Source: Candidatus Hydrogenedens sp. (GTDB taxonomy: Bacteria > Hydrogenedentota > Hydrogenedentia > Hydrogenedentales > JAEUWI01). Taken from it: a stretch of 64,000 nt of DNA. The stretch's first letter is position 1. Every line of letters begins with the position of its first letter. The DNA lies in the NCBI GenBank assembly GCA_016125095.1, contig WGMK01000007.1, forward strand, positions 62,001 through 126,000, read 5' to 3'. Below, piece by piece: positions 8,633 to 18,552 of this stretch. The notes beneath the pieces are model-generated. The model saw nothing but the letters and a program-made list of their open reading frames with translations, had not been told where the DNA came from and made no database searches. A program made the position numbers and the translations under genes.

Positions 8633-9328
8633 TTAATCCCGTCGGCCGTTGATCAGCATCACGTAGTACAGCAGCCAGGCGATGGCCGTGACCGCGGCCG
8701 ACACGTAGGTCAACGCGGCGGCGTTCAGCATCTGGCGCGCGCCGCCCAGTTCGTCTTCCGACATCATCCGGCCGTCGCTCAATTGCACCAGCGCGCGGCT
8801 GCTGGCGTTGAATTCCACGGGCAGCGTTACCAGCGTGAACGCGGTCGCCGCGGCGAACAGCCACAGGCCCGCCGTCGCCAGGCTCGGAATCGACAGGATC
8901 AGCCCGAAGAGAATCAGCATCGGGGCGAAGTTGCTGCCGATGGAGCAGACCGGCGCGATGTAGGTGCGCAGCGCGAGCGGGGCGTAGCCGCGGGCGTGCT
9001 GAATCACGTGTCCCACTTCGTGCGCCGCAATGCTCAGCGACGCGATGGTCGTGCCGTAATACACGCCCTCGGACAGCCGCACCACCTTGTGCATGGGGTC
9101 GTAGTGGTCGGTCATCACGCCGCCGACGCATTCGATGGAGACATCGTGAATGCCTTCGCGGTCCATGATGGCCTGCGCCACCTGCGCGCCGGTAATGCCC
9201 CGGCGCACGGGAATCTCGGAATACTTGGCATAGGTGCTTTTCAGCCACATATGCACGATGCCCGCCATCGCCGCGAGCGCCAGCGTCAGCATCAACGCAA
9301 CGGGATCCAGCATCATCGGCATCATCAT
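8633..9328 (-). CDS. YugP-type membrane zinc metallopeptidase
   Basis: 231 residues, PF04298-like. An N-terminal membrane span, the zinc-binding motif AAHEVGHVIQHA (about residues 100-111), and three further hydrophobic spans toward the C-terminus match the family architecture. The segment VEFNASSRAL after the third span is the other conserved block. The start is the first of several tandem ATG codons, with GAGGAT just upstream. It lies between the FlgT_N-like gene and the bactofilin gene on the same strand. Family members are integral-membrane peptidases of unknown substrate. Confidence 0.85.
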   Translation of the reverse strand: MMMPMMLDPVALMLTLALAAMAGIVHMWLKSTYAKYSEIPVRRGITGAQVAQAIMDREGIHDVSIECVGGVMTDHYDPMHKVVRLSEGVYYGTTIASLSIAAHEVGHVIQHARGYAPLALRTYIAPVCSIGSNFAPMLILFGLILSIPSLATAGLWLFAAATAFTLVTLPVEFNASSRALVQLSDGRMMSEDELGGARQMLNAAALTYVSAAVTAIAWLLYYVMLINGRRD

Positions 9329-9406
9329 CGGTACATCCTCACTTTCGGGGGCCGCACGGCCCGTCGTGCTGAATAACGCCTACAGCGCGACGCGTGGTTG
9401 ACCCGG

Positions 9407-10024
9407 TTACTTTTGTGAGGGGGGCCTCATGATGCAGCTGCCATCGAGCGTGGCGCCTTCGTCCATGGAAAGCGAACGCGCGTGCACGTCGCCTTTTACC
9501 TGGCACGTGGCCGCCATCTTCAGCACCCCCGGCGTCATCACGTTGCCATACACCTGGCCCGAGAGGTTTATTCGCTTGCCGCCGCTCACGTCGCCGTTCA
9601 CGCGGCCGCTCTGGCCCAGGTCCACTTCGTCGGCACATTCCACCTTGCCTTCGACCAGGCCGTCCACACGGCACGAGGCCGCGCGCACATTGCCGGTCAC
9701 CAGGGCGCTCTTGCCCAGCAGCAGGTTGCCGTTAATCTGCACATCGCCGTCGATCTTGCCGGAGATTTCCGTCTCCGCGCCGCCTGAGATGTTGCCCTCG
9801 ATGATCACGCCCTCGGGAATGACCATGCGGCCGGTGGCCGGCGCAGTGCGCGCGCGGCGGATGGCGATGTCGTCGGCCGTGGGGGCCGGGGCGCCCGGCG
9901 CAGCCGTCTCCACCACGGCGTCGCGCACGCGCTCGGTGCCGCCGCGGTTCTGCTGAATCGCCTCGTTGATGTTCTTGTTCAGCCGCCCGAAGAGGCCCTT
10001 GCGGCCCGCGTTTTCCATTTCCAT
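9407..10024 (-). CDS. Bactofilin
   Basis: 205 residues. The middle and C-terminus form a right-handed beta-helix of short repeats (VIPEGVIIEGNISGG, EISGKIDGDVQINGNLLLG, VTGNVRAASCRVDGLVEGKV) typical of the bactofilin family (PF04519). These are self-assembling cytoskeletal filaments that position cell-wall or polar machinery. The N-terminal ~80 residues are charged and probably disordered. I use the ATG at 10024, which has AAGGAAATT directly upstream; the frame extends back to 10132 but that part overlaps the end of the ATPase gene. The adjacent MinD/ParA-type ATPase suggests a linked role in positioning or polarity. Confidence 0.9.
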   Translation of the reverse strand: MEMENAGRKGLFGRLNKNINEAIQQNRGGTERVRDAVVETAAPGAPAPTADDIAIRRARTAPATGRMVIPEGVIIEGNISGGAETEISGKIDGDVQINGNLLLGKSALVTGNVRAASCRVDGLVEGKVECADEVDLGQSGRVNGDVSGGKRINLSGQVYGNVMTPGVLKMAATCQVKGDVHARSLSMDEGATLDGSCIMRPPSQK

Positions 10025-10092
10025 AATTTCCTTCTCCGTGCCCAGCACGATGTCCCTGGGCCGGCTCCTCTTGCCAGTGGGTTCTGCCACGC

Positions 10093-11028
<936 letters not shown>

Positions 11029-11070
11029 AGGACTTGCTCCGCCCCCCGGCGCATCTCTTTACAGCCCTTG

Positions 11071-11100
11071 AGGTTAGCATATAGGGCTGTCAATGGTCAA
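11071..11100 (-). promoter_or_regulatory. Putative sigma70-type promoter for the MinD/ParA gene
   Basis: Read on the minus strand: TTGACC, 18 bases, then TAACCT preceded by TGC (extended -10). It lies about 45 bases before the ATG at 11028. The match is partial. Confidence 0.4.
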
Positions 11101-11124
11101 GAGTTTACCGCTGGTACGGAATGG

Positions 11125-11303
11125 GGGGAAGACCGTTTTTGACAGGATAACTCGATTTTGGGATCGCGGAGGAAGAAGCGTTGAGACAGGATTTACAGGA
11201 TTAACAGGATTGGAAGATAGGTGCTGAGGCAAGAAACACTCATTCTCAATATCTTGTCCCAATCCTGTAAATCTTGTTAATCCTGTCAAAAAAGGTCTTC
11301 CCC
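11125..11303. repeat. Nested inverted-repeat element between two divergent genes
   Basis: The outer arms 11125-11151 and 11276-11303 are near-perfect inverted repeats (GGGGAAGACC, a T run, then GACAGGAT). A second left arm at 11185-11213 is an inverted match to 11259-11287 and is made of ACAGGATT units. The right arm can therefore pair with either left arm. No ORF lies inside. It fills most of the 385-base gap between the ATPase and lipA genes and looks like a MITE-like or dispersed intergenic repeat. Confidence 0.6.
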
Positions 11304-11365
11304 TATCCGGTTACGGTGTCGGGAGATAGCACCGCCGCGCGGCGTTTTCTCGGGTGGTTCCGGCG

Positions 11366-11374
11366 TGGTATACT
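11366..11374 (+). promoter_or_regulatory. Extended -10 element before lipA
   Basis: TGGTATACT is a TGn extended -10 element. No good -35 lies 17 bases upstream. It would place the transcription start about 33 bases before the lipA ATG. Confidence 0.4.
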
Positions 11375-11413
11375 CGCCAGCAATCGTTCGATTTCGTTGG
11401 AGTTTTCCCCCAC

Positions 11414-12316
11414 ATGCCCGCAGCCGCACCACGTTTTCCCGACTGGATACGCCGTCCCTGGCCTTCCGGGAAGTCGTTTGAAGAGGTGAAGCAATTGCTG
11501 GCCGGGCTCGATTTGAGCTCGGTGTGCCAGAGCGCGCATTGCCCGAATCAGTCCGAATGCTGGGGACGCGGCACGGCGACCTTCATGGTGATGGGCAACG
11601 TCTGCACCCGGCATTGCACCTATTGCTCGGTGCACAGCGGGCGGCCGGACAGCCTCGACGCGGACGAACCGGCGAAGGTGGCCGAAGCCGTCCGCCGGCT
11701 CAATCTGGCCCACGTGGTGCTGACGTCCGTCACGCGCGACGACCTGCCCGATGGCGGCGCGAACCATATCGCGGCCGTGGTGCAGGCCATTCGCGCGGTT
11801 CGGCCGGACTCCACCATCGAGTTGCTTGTGCAGGATTTCTGCGGCGAGGACGACGCGTTGCGCACGGTCGTGGGCTCGGCCCCGGAAATCTTCAGCCACA
11901 ACATTGAAACAGTCCGCCGACTGCATGGCAGCATGCGCGATCGGCGGTTTACCTACGACGGCGCGCTCGGCGTGTTGCGCCGCGCGGCCGAATGGCGGGG
12001 CGATTTCGGGTTCGTGAAGTCGGCCTTCATGCTCGGATGCGGCGAGAAGGACGAGGATATCGACGCCACGCTGCGCGACCTGCGGGAATCAGGCTGCCAC
12101 GCCGTGAGCATCGGGCAGTATCTCCAGCCGACGCCGAAGCACCGTGCCGTGCAGCGCTTTGTACCGCCGGAGGAATTCGATGCCGTCGAGAAGCGCGCCT
12201 ACGAGATGGGTTTCTTGTTCGCGGTGGCGGGACCCTTCGTGCGGAGTTCGTACAAATCCGAGACGCTGCTGGCGGCCCCCGGCGCCGCAGCGCGACTGAC
12301 GGGGACATCCTCATGA
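11414..12316 (+). CDS. lipA: Lipoyl synthase
   Basis: 300 residues. Radical SAM enzyme that inserts two sulfurs into the octanoyl chain on lipoyl domains. The auxiliary iron-sulfur cluster motif CQSAHCPNQSEC (C-x4-C-x5-C, near residue 37) and the radical SAM motif CTRHCTYC (near residue 66) are both intact, followed by VTSVTRDDLPDGGA. The conserved C-terminal RSSYKSE supplies the serine ligand. GGAG lies 11 bases before the ATG. The stop overlaps the start of a lipoyl-domain gene by 4 bases, and lipB closes the same operon. Confidence 0.96.
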   Translation: MPAAAPRFPDWIRRPWPSGKSFEEVKQLLAGLDLSSVCQSAHCPNQSECWGRGTATFMVMGNVCTRHCTYCSVHSGRPDSLDADEPAKVAEAVRRLNLAHVVLTSVTRDDLPDGGANHIAAVVQAIRAVRPDSTIELLVQDFCGEDDALRTVVGSAPEIFSHNIETVRRLHGSMRDRRFTYDGALGVLRRAAEWRGDFGFVKSAFMLGCGEKDEDIDATLRDLRESGCHAVSIGQYLQPTPKHRAVQRFVPPEEFDAVEKRAYEMGFLFAVAGPFVRSSYKSETLLAAPGAAARLTGTSS

Positions 12317-12567
12317 GTGCATACACCGTGACGCTGCCCAGCCTGGGCGATGACGACGATGCCGTGAACGGCGGCGAGGTGTCGGCGCTGCTCGCGCCCT
12401 TGGGCGTCGAGCTGGCCGAGGGCGATGATCTTCTGGAATTGACGACGGACAAGGCGGCCTTTGTGGTGCCGGTCCCGCGCGCGGGCACAGTGAGCTCGTG
12501 GCAGGTAGCCGAGGGCGATACCGTGAACGTGGGGCAGGCGCTGTGCCTGATGGAAGTAAGCGAATAA
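12313..12567 (+). CDS. Stand-alone lipoyl/biotinyl-domain protein
   Basis: 84 residues, a single lipoyl-like domain. The attachment motif TTDKAAF places the modifiable lysine at about residue 47, in the exposed hairpin position, and the two halves show the internal symmetry of the fold (GVELAEGDDLLEL and WQVAEGDTVNVGQ). DKA is the lipoyl type, whereas biotin carriers have MKM. No catalytic domain follows, so it is a free carrier rather than an E2 subunit. ATGA overlap with lipA indicates coupling. It might be an intermediate carrier in lipoate assembly, or a swinging arm for an enzyme encoded elsewhere. Confidence 0.85.
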   Translation: MSAYTVTLPSLGDDDDAVNGGEVSALLAPLGVELAEGDDLLELTTDKAAFVVPVPRAGTVSSWQVAEGDTVNVGQALCLMEVSE

Positions 12568-12602
12568 CCGGGCGCGCCCGGATGCGGAAAAAGGATGAAG
12601 CG

Positions 12603-13880
12603 ATGGCTGTAGGCGTGGGAGTGATAGGCGCGGGAACCGTGGGCGGCGGCGTTATCGAACTGCTGCTGGGCAACACCGACCAGATTGCCGACAACACGGG
12701 CGCGGGTGTGGTGCTCAAGCATGTGGCGGACCTCAATACCGCCGCGCTGGCCGACTACGATCTGACCGGCGTCACGGTGTCGAACGATGCCATGAAGCTG
12801 ATCGAGGACCCTGAGGTGCAGGTGGTTTGCGAACTCATCGGGGGCGAGCAGCCCGCGAAGAAGTTCATCCTGGCCGCGATGGCCGCGGGCAAGCACGTGG
12901 TGACGGCGAACAAAATGCTTCTGGCGAAGGCGGGCCCGGAACTGACGGCCGCCGCCGTGGCCGCGGGCGTCGAGCTGCGCTTCGAGGCCGCCGTCGGGGG
13001 CACCATCCCGATCATCAAGGCCATCCGCGAATCGCTCAGCGCCAACCACATCCACGCGGTCTACGGCATTCTCAACGGCACCTGCAACTACATTCTCACG
13101 CGCATGCAGGAAGAGGAGCTGGAGTTCTCCGACGTGCTGCAGCAGGCCATCGACATGGGCTTCGCCGAGACTCCGCCGGATCTGGACATCGAAGGGCACG
13201 ACACGGCGCACAAGTGCCAGATTCTGGCGTCGCTCTGCTACAACACGCAGGTCGACCTCGAGCAGGTGTACGTGGAGGGCATCACCAAAATCCGACTGCT
13301 CGACGTGGAGTACGCCGACGAACTCGGCTATGACATCAAGCTGCTGGCGACCACCCGCAAGATTGACGGTGAGATCGAAGCGCGCGTGACGCCGACGCTG
13401 GTGCCGCAGGAACACCTGCTCGCCTCCGTGCGCCGCGAGTTCAATGCGGTCTACGTCGAGAGCGACTTCGCGGATTCGACTTTCTACTACGGCCGCGGCG
13501 CCGGCAAGAAGCCGACCGCCAGCGCCGTGCTGAGCGACATTGCCGATATCGCCCGTGCGCAGGGCGCCGCCGTGCAGCCACCCTTCCGTTACACGCACCA
13601 GCTCGATGTGCGCGCCATTGGCCTGCACCGCGGTCGCTATTACATGCGCCTGACTACGCAGGATCATCCGGGCGTATTGGGCAAGGTGTGCAGCACGCTC
13701 GGCCGCCACGGCATCAGCATCGCCTCCTGCTTCCAGCACGAGGAATCCGACAACAACCCCGCGCACATCGTCATCATGTCGCACTACGCGCTCGAGTCGA
13801 GCGTCGTGGCGGCGGTCGAGGAAATCGACCGCGAGACTTTCATAACCGAACCGACCAACGTCGTCCGCGTGCTGGACTGA
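12603..13880 (+). CDS. hom: Homoserine dehydrogenase with C-terminal ACT domain
   Basis: 425 residues. Reduces aspartate semialdehyde to homoserine. The NAD(P)-binding [16 protein letters not shown] is at the N-terminus, then [12 protein letters not shown], the core [14 protein letters not shown] and the [11 protein letters not shown] block, with the substrate loop EGHDTAHK. Residues about 345-425 form a single ACT domain starting [13 protein letters not shown], which usually allows feedback inhibition by threonine. AAGGA lies 7 bases before the chosen ATG; a longer in-frame start at 12582 overlaps this signal. It lies 35 bases after the lipoyl-domain gene and 13 before thrC. Confidence 0.95.
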   Translation: MAVGVGVIGAGTVGGGVIELLLGNTDQIADNTGAGVVLKHVADLNTAALADYDLTGVTVSNDAMKLIEDPEVQVVCELIGGEQPAKKFILAAMAAGKHVVTANKMLLAKAGPELTAAAVAAGVELRFEAAVGGTIPIIKAIRESLSANHIHAVYGILNGTCNYILTRMQEEELEFSDVLQQAIDMGFAETPPDLDIEGHDTAHKCQILASLCYNTQVDLEQVYVEGITKIRLLDVEYADELGYDIKLLATTRKIDGEIEARVTPTLVPQEHLLASVRREFNAVYVESDFADSTFYYGRGAGKKPTASAVLSDIADIARAQGAAVQPPFRYTHQLDVRAIGLHRGRYYMRLTTQDHPGVLGKVCSTLGRHGISIASCFQHEESDNNPAHIVIMSHYALESSVVAAVEEIDRETFITEPTNVVRVLD

Positions 13881-13893
13881 GGGAGAGGGAATC

Positions 13894-14988
13894 ATGCGCA
13901 GCCTGGGACTTATCGAACGCTACCGCCCCTACCTGCCGGTCACGCCGGATACCCATATCGTCAGCCTGCATGAGGGCTCGACGCCGCTGATTCCGGCCTT
14001 CAAACTGAGCGCCGCGATTCACCCGAAGGTGGAGGTTTATCTCAAGTACGAAGGCCTCAATCCCACGGGATCCTTCAAGGATCGCGGCATGACCATGGCC
14101 GTGACGAAGGCGCTGGAAGAAGGCTACAAGGTCGTCATGTGCGCCTCGACGGGCAACACCTCGGCCAGTGCGGCCGCCTACGCCGCGCGCGCCGGCATGC
14201 AGTGCGCCGTGCTCATTCCCGAGGGCAAGATCGCGCTGGGCAAGTTGTCGCAAGCCATGATCCACGGCGCGAAGGTCATCCAGATCCGCGGCAACTTCGA
14301 CGACGCGCTCAAGCTTGTGCGCCGCGTATGCGAAGAGCACCCCATCGCGCTGGTCAATTCGGTCAACCCCTTCCGTATCGAGGGTCAGAAGACCGGTGCC
14401 TTCGAGATCATCGAGGAGTTCGACGGCTTCGCGCCGGATTTCCAGGCCATGCCCGTCGGCAATGCCGGCAACATCACGGCCTATTGGAAGGGCTATCGCG
14501 AGTTTTTCGATCTCGGTAAGTCGAAGAACCTGCCGCGTATGCTGGGCTTTCAGGCCGCAGGCGCCGCGCCCATCGTGCTGGGCGCCCCGGTCGAGAAGCC
14601 GCAGACGATCGCCACTGCCATCCGCATTGGCAACCCCGCCAGCTGGAAGCAGGCCGTGGCCGCGCGCGATGAATCGGAAGGCCTCATCGGCATGGTCACC
14701 GACCACCAGATTAAGGAAGCGTATAAGGTGCTCGCGGCGACCGAGGGCGTCTTCTGCGAGCCCGCGAGCGCGGCCGGCGTGGCGGGTCTGTTCAAGCTTT
14801 CCGAGGCAGGCTTCTTCGACAACATCGAACCCGTCCACGGCGACTTCATCCGCGTGGTCTGCATTCTCACGGGCCACGGACTCAAGGACCCCGACAACGC
14901 GATTTCGGTCGCCGAGGAAACCATCACCGTCGACGCGAACCAGGACGCCATTCTGCGCCCTCTGAATCTCGATGCGGTGCCTGCGTAA
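13894..14988 (+). CDS. thrC: Threonine synthase
   Basis: 364 residues. PLP enzyme converting O-phosphohomoserine to threonine. The cofactor lysine is in [15 protein letters not shown] (near residue 61), with [14 protein letters not shown] for the phosphate/substrate loop and [15 protein letters not shown] for PLP phosphate binding. The length is that of the short, bacterial (class II-like) enzyme. A purine-rich stretch (GAGGGAGAGGG) precedes the ATG. It follows hom, but no homoserine kinase gene is present in the window. Confidence 0.94.
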   Translation: MRSLGLIERYRPYLPVTPDTHIVSLHEGSTPLIPAFKLSAAIHPKVEVYLKYEGLNPTGSFKDRGMTMAVTKALEEGYKVVMCASTGNTSASAAAYAARAGMQCAVLIPEGKIALGKLSQAMIHGAKVIQIRGNFDDALKLVRRVCEEHPIALVNSVNPFRIEGQKTGAFEIIEEFDGFAPDFQAMPVGNAGNITAYWKGYREFFDLGKSKNLPRMLGFQAAGAAPIVLGAPVEKPQTIATAIRIGNPASWKQAVAARDESEGLIGMVTDHQIKEAYKVLAATEGVFCEPASAAGVAGLFKLSEAGFFDNIEPVHGDFIRVVCILTGHGLKDPDNAISVAEETITVDANQDAILRPLNLDAVPA

Positions 14989-14991
14989 ATC

Positions 14992-15657
14992 ATGCGGGGA
15001 CTTATTTTCGACGTCGATGGCGTGCTGGGCGACAGCGAGGGCCTGAGCGAGCGGGCCTCGGTGCGGGTGTTCAAGGAACGCTACGGCATCGACGTGAACG
15101 GCGAAGACTTCCGCGCCTTCATCGGCACCGGACCCCACCGCTACATGCAGGGCGTCGCTGAGAAATACGGCGTCGACATCGACGTCGAGGAGGCCATCGA
15201 TCTTCGGCAGGAATTCTACGTTGAACTGCTGGCGGGCGGCGTCGATATCGGCTTTCCCGGCACCCACGCCCTGATCGAGGCAGCCCGTCAGTCGCCCGAC
15301 TGGAAGCTTGCCATCGCGACCTCGAGTCCTCGCAACAAGGCCACGGCGACGCTGCATGCCGCGCGTGTCGATACCGATTGGTTCGATGTGCTCATTTACG
15401 GCGACATGGTGACCCACAAGAAGCCCGACCCGGAAATCTACCTGACGGCGATGGCTGCCCTGGGGCTGTCCGCCGACGATTGCGTGGTCATTGAAGACGC
15501 CATCACGGGGATTCAAGCCGCCAAGGCCGCCGGCTGCGCCTGCCTCGCGGTCACCAATTCATTCGGCGGACACGAATTGGCGCAGGCGGACCGCGTGGTG
15601 GATTCGCTGGAAGGCATCACTCTCGCCGATTTGGGCGAACTCCTGATCGGGGAGTAG
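14992..15657 (+). CDS. HAD-superfamily hydrolase, beta-phosphoglucomutase-like
   Basis: 221 residues. HAD motif I FDVDGVLGDSE at the N-terminus gives the nucleophile and acid/base aspartates, motif II is IATSSPRN, motif III is the lysine in HKKPDPEIY, and motif IV is VVIEDAITGIQAA. The helical cap between motifs I and II is subfamily I (PGMB/CbbY type). It starts 3 bases after thrC and ends 3 before lipB, so it is within the operon. The substrate is unknown. It is not a kinase, so it does not fill the missing homoserine kinase step. Confidence 0.85.
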   Translation: MRGLIFDVDGVLGDSEGLSERASVRVFKERYGIDVNGEDFRAFIGTGPHRYMQGVAEKYGVDIDVEEAIDLRQEFYVELLAGGVDIGFPGTHALIEAARQSPDWKLAIATSSPRNKATATLHAARVDTDWFDVLIYGDMVTHKKPDPEIYLTAMAALGLSADDCVVIEDAITGIQAAKAAGCACLAVTNSFGGHELAQADRVVDSLEGITLADLGELLIGE

Positions 15658-15660
15658 CGC

Positions 15661-16332
15661 ATGTCCGCCGGAGACGGCATCGTGCGCATCGTGGTGGAGC
15701 CCGCGCCCGTTCCGTACCTGGAGATGCTCGAACGGCAGAAGGCCGCGCGAATGGCCGTGCAGCGCGGCGAGCAGCCCCATACGCTGTTTCTGCTGGAGCA
15801 TCCGCCCACCATCACCTGCGGCCGCAGATCCGACGCGGGCCATGTGCTGTATTCCCGCGACTGGCTGGCGGAGCGAGGTGTCGAACTCGTCGAGACCGAC
15901 CGCGGGGGAGACGTGACCTACCACGGCCCGGGGCAGCTGGTGGCCTATCCGGTATTCGACCTTAACCGGATGCAGCCCTCGGTGGGGTGGTATATCCGTC
16001 GGCTCGAAGATGTACTCATCGGGGTGCTGGCAGACTTCGGGATTCCGGGGGAGCGCGTCGAGGGACTTACCGGTGTCTGGACCGGCAGTGCGAAGATTGC
16101 TGCCATCGGCATCGGCGTACGCGACTGGGTCACTTATCACGGCATCGCGCTCAACGTGGACCCGGTGATGGAGCACTTCGGCTACATCGTGCCCTGCGGT
16201 ATTGCGGACAAACCGGTCACGTCGATGAGGCAGGTCACGGGAGAAGCGCCCGCCTTGGACACCGTGCGCGCGGCGCTGATACGACAGTTTATTGAAGTCT
16301 TCGGACTGTGTGCCGAGGACGTGATTGCATAG
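15661..16332 (+). CDS. lipB: Octanoyl-[ACP]:protein N-octanoyltransferase
   Basis: 223 residues. Transfers octanoate from acyl carrier protein to lipoyl-domain lysines, the step before LipA. The conserved blocks are LLEHPPTITCGRRS, RGGDVTYHGPGQLVAYPVFDL, the catalytic lysine in GSAKIAAIGIGV and the catalytic cysteine in VPCGIADKPVTSM. GGGGAG lies before the ATG. It ends the lipA-lipoyl-hom-thrC-HAD-lipB operon, so both lipoate-assembly enzymes are co-transcribed with a bare lipoyl carrier. Confidence 0.95.
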   Translation: MSAGDGIVRIVVEPAPVPYLEMLERQKAARMAVQRGEQPHTLFLLEHPPTITCGRRSDAGHVLYSRDWLAERGVELVETDRGGDVTYHGPGQLVAYPVFDLNRMQPSVGWYIRRLEDVLIGVLADFGIPGERVEGLTGVWTGSAKIAAIGIGVRDWVTYHGIALNVDPVMEHFGYIVPCGIADKPVTSMRQVTGEAPALDTVRAALIRQFIEVFGLCAEDVIA

Positions 16333-16392
16333 GGTTTGCTGGTGCATTACATTGCGGTGATGCCGCAGAACAAAAACAAAGGAGTTTGAAGC

Positions 16393-16917
16393 ATGAAATC
16401 GAAGCTGATGTTCGCCCTGGGTCTCGCCATGATGGTGGCCGCGGCCGCCACGTGGAATTTCACCCCGGCCCTGGCCGCGCACCACGAAGGCGGCATGGAA
16501 GCCGCGCCGCTTACCAGCGGCGATGTGAGCCTGGCGACGGCGCACGTAGCGCTCATGGCCGCAATGAAGAAGGCCGAAGAAATCGGCACCAAGATGGATA
16601 TCGCCGTGGTGGACGCGGGCGGCAACCTCAAGACCTTCGCGCGCATGGACGGCGCCTGGCTGGGCAGCATCGATATCTCGATTAAGAAGGCGAAGACGGC
16701 GCGTTACTTCGACATGCCCACCGGCGCCATCGGCGAGCTCAGCCAGCCCGGCGGTCCGCTCTATGGCATCGAGCACTCGAACGACGGCCTCATCACCTTC
16801 CCGGGCGGCGTGCCGCTGAAGAACGCCGACGGCGAAGTCATCGGCGCCATCGGCGTCTCCGGCTCGACCGTCGAGAACGATCACACGGTGGCCCAGGCCG
16901 GCGCCGACGCGATCTAA
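16393..16917 (+). CDS. Secreted GlcG/HbpS-family protein (DUF336)
   Basis: 174 residues. A signal peptide ([21 protein letters not shown] then a site near ALAA) precedes a GlcG/HbpS domain: [19 protein letters not shown] helix, [19 protein letters not shown] strand-turn, and [19 protein letters not shown]. Members bind haem or cobalamin, or are of unknown function. GGAGTTTGAAGC precedes the ATG. It has its own terminator just downstream and is separated from lipB by 60 bases. Confidence 0.85.
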   Translation: MKSKLMFALGLAMMVAAAATWNFTPALAAHHEGGMEAAPLTSGDVSLATAHVALMAAMKKAEEIGTKMDIAVVDAGGNLKTFARMDGAWLGSIDISIKKAKTARYFDMPTGAIGELSQPGGPLYGIEHSNDGLITFPGGVPLKNADGEVIGAIGVSGSTVENDHTVAQAGADAI

Positions 16918-16933
16918 TTGCCTGCAGATACAC

Positions 16934-16967
16934 AACGGCCCCGGGAGGGATTCTCCCGGGGCCGTTT
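16934..16967 (+). terminator. Rho-independent terminator after the HbpS-like gene
   Basis: A perfect 14-base-pair stem (AACGGCCCCGGGAG with its complement) around a 5-base loop, ending in a short T tract. Confidence 0.8.
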
Positions 16968-16993
16968 GCAATTCCAGACTGGCAAGCAACAAG

Positions 16994-17025
16994 AAAAGAC
17001 CGGCTCGCGGAGAGCCGGTCTTTTT
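16994..17025. terminator. Bidirectional terminator
   Basis: A 13-base-pair perfect stem (AAAAGACCGGCTC with its complement) with a 5-base loop. A on one side and T on the other make it usable from both strands: for rpsT on the minus strand and as a backup on the plus strand. Confidence 0.8.
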
Positions 17026-17043
17026 AGCTGAAAACTAAAACGC

Positions 17044-17304
17044 TTAGCTGTGGGCAGCGCGGTGCTGTAGCTCGCTCTTCTTGCGGGCAGCCGAATTGCG
17101 GTGAATCACGCCCTTGGTGCAGGCGCGGTCGATGGTCGAAACCGCCTCGGCCACGGTCGTCTTGATTGCTTCCGCATCGTTGGCTTCGAAGGCCTGCAGC
17201 GCCTGCTTGATGCGCGTGCGCATCAGCGAGCGGTAGTGCTGGTTGCTCTGGCGATCCTTCTCGCTGGTGAGGATGCGCTTCTTCTGCGACTTGATATTCG
17301 CCAT
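17044..17304 (-). CDS. rpsT: 30S ribosomal protein S20
   Basis: 86 residues, the normal length. The N-terminus MANIKSQKKRILTSEK, the long helices RSLMRTRIKQALQAFE and the C-terminal KGVIHRNSAARKKSEL are diagnostic of bS20, which binds 16S rRNA in the small-subunit body. AGGAG lies about 12 bases before the ATG. It is a lone gene with its own promoter-like sequence and a strong terminator. Confidence 0.96.
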   Translation of the reverse strand: MANIKSQKKRILTSEKDRQSNQHYRSLMRTRIKQALQAFEANDAEAIKTTVAEAVSTIDRACTKGVIHRNSAARKKSELQHRAAHS

Positions 17305-17361
17305 GTCTCGTTGCTACTCCTGAATCAATCGAATACGATATGTGGTGTCGGGGAACGCGAG

Positions 17362-17391
17362 ATACTACCTTTTTCCCACCCTGTATTGCAA
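17362..17391 (-). promoter_or_regulatory. Putative rpsT promoter
   Basis: On the minus strand: TTGCAA, 18 bases, TAGTAT, giving a leader of about 50 bases before rpsT. Four of six bases match the consensus in each box. Confidence 0.4.
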
Positions 17392-17466
17392 GCCCCGTGT
17401 GTTGGAGTTTGCCGGGCGATTCCGCTAGGCTGTCGGCGGCTTCAACCTGAGAGGGCTTATCTTATC

Positions 17467-18480
17467 ATGAATGCATTGAATCGACGCCATTTTCTGCTTG
17501 CCGCCGGGGCTGCTGCCGCCGGCCTGATGCTGCGCCCGGCCGATGGCTGGGCCGAGGAGGGAGACGACATCGTGCTGGGTCAAGGAGATTTTCGTTACCG
17601 GGTCGTGCCGGGCTGGGGCGTGCTCGATCCTGAAAAGCACCCCGTGCGCGATTGCCACGGCATGGTCGAGGACAAGCAGGGCCGTATCATACTGCTCACC
17701 AACCACACGCAGAACAACGTCATCGTTTACGACAAGGCCGGCAATTTCCTTGAAAGCTGGGGCAACAAGTACCCGGGTGCCCACGGTCTCGCCATCGTCG
17801 AGGAGGATGGCAAGGAATTCTTGTTCATCACCGACCACGACCTGCACAAGGTGTTCAAGACCACGCTGTCCGGTGAAGAAGTGATGGTGCTGGACTTTCC
17901 GGAAGAGAGCGGGCTCTATCCGCTGGTGGACCGCTACAAGCCGACCGACGTCGCCATCGCCCCGAACGGCGACTTCTTTGTCTGCGACGGCTACGGCCAG
18001 TTCTACGTGATGAAGTACGATCAGCCGGGCAAGCTGATCAAGACCTTCGGCGGCCCGGAGACCATGAACACGCCGCACGGCGCGTGCATCGACAACCGCA
18101 ATCCCGACGCCCCGTGCCTGTTGGTGGCGGTGCGCGGCAAGCAGGAACTGCACCGGTACGACCTCGATGGCGGCTTGCTGGAAGTGCTGCCGCTGCCGGG
18201 TGCCGACGTCTGCACGGCTTATGTCTTCGGCGAAGAAGTGTACCTGCCGCATCTGAACGGTTTCGTGTCCATCATGGACAAGGCCAACCGCGTGGTGTCG
18301 AACCTGGGTGCCGACGAACCGAAATACACCGACTCGGGCCGCCTCTACAAGATGGAGAAGAACAACGACGTGTTCATCCACCCGCACAGCATTCTCGTCG
18401 ACAGCGAGGGCAGCATCTACGTGCCGCAGTGGAATTCGAACGCCACCTACCCCATCAAGCTCGAGCGAGTGAAGGCCTGA
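17467..18480 (+). CDS. Tat-exported six-bladed NHL-type beta-propeller
   Basis: 337 residues. A twin-arginine signal NRRHFLLAAGAAAAGLML opens the protein. The body is an NHL/SMP-30-like propeller: repeated blades with DCHGMVEDKQGRIILL, NVIVYDKAGNFLESWG, PTDVAIAPNGDFFVCDGYG and HPHSILVDSEGSIYV. Similar proteins include peptidyl-alpha-hydroxyglycine alpha-amidating lyase-like enzymes, but the metal ligands cannot be assigned from this alone. The ATG is the one that opens the Tat signal; the longer frame to 17101 overlaps rpsT antisense. Followed by a terminator. Confidence 0.75.
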   Translation: MNALNRRHFLLAAGAAAAGLMLRPADGWAEEGDDIVLGQGDFRYRVVPGWGVLDPEKHPVRDCHGMVEDKQGRIILLTNHTQNNVIVYDKAGNFLESWGNKYPGAHGLAIVEEDGKEFLFITDHDLHKVFKTTLSGEEVMVLDFPEESGLYPLVDRYKPTDVAIAPNGDFFVCDGYGQFYVMKYDQPGKLIKTFGGPETMNTPHGACIDNRNPDAPCLLVAVRGKQELHRYDLDGGLLEVLPLPGADVCTAYVFGEEVYLPHLNGFVSIMDKANRVVSNLGADEPKYTDSGRLYKMEKNNDVFIHPHSILVDSEGSIYVPQWNSNATYPIKLERVKA

Positions 18481-18503
18481 TCGCCCTCCGACACCAGACA
18501 GAA

Positions 18504-18535
18504 AAAGGCCCGGGCGCTGCAGCGTCCGGGCCTTT
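18504..18535 (+). terminator. Rho-independent terminator after the NHL gene
   Basis: A 15-base-pair stem (AAAGGCCCGGGCGCT with one G-T pair to its partner) and a 2-base loop, followed by TTACTATTT. Confidence 0.75.
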
Positions 18536-18552
18536 ACTATTTCGTAGTGCGC

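Noticed and set aside
12027..15516. Long minus-strand ORFs antisense to lipA, hom and thrC
   Set aside because: Rich in His/Arg/Val runs typical of antisense frames in GC-rich coding DNA; the opposite strand holds certain enzymes.
14992..15657. The HAD protein as the missing homoserine kinase
   Set aside because: HAD motifs are those of a phosphatase/phosphoglucomutase, and there is no GHMP kinase motif.
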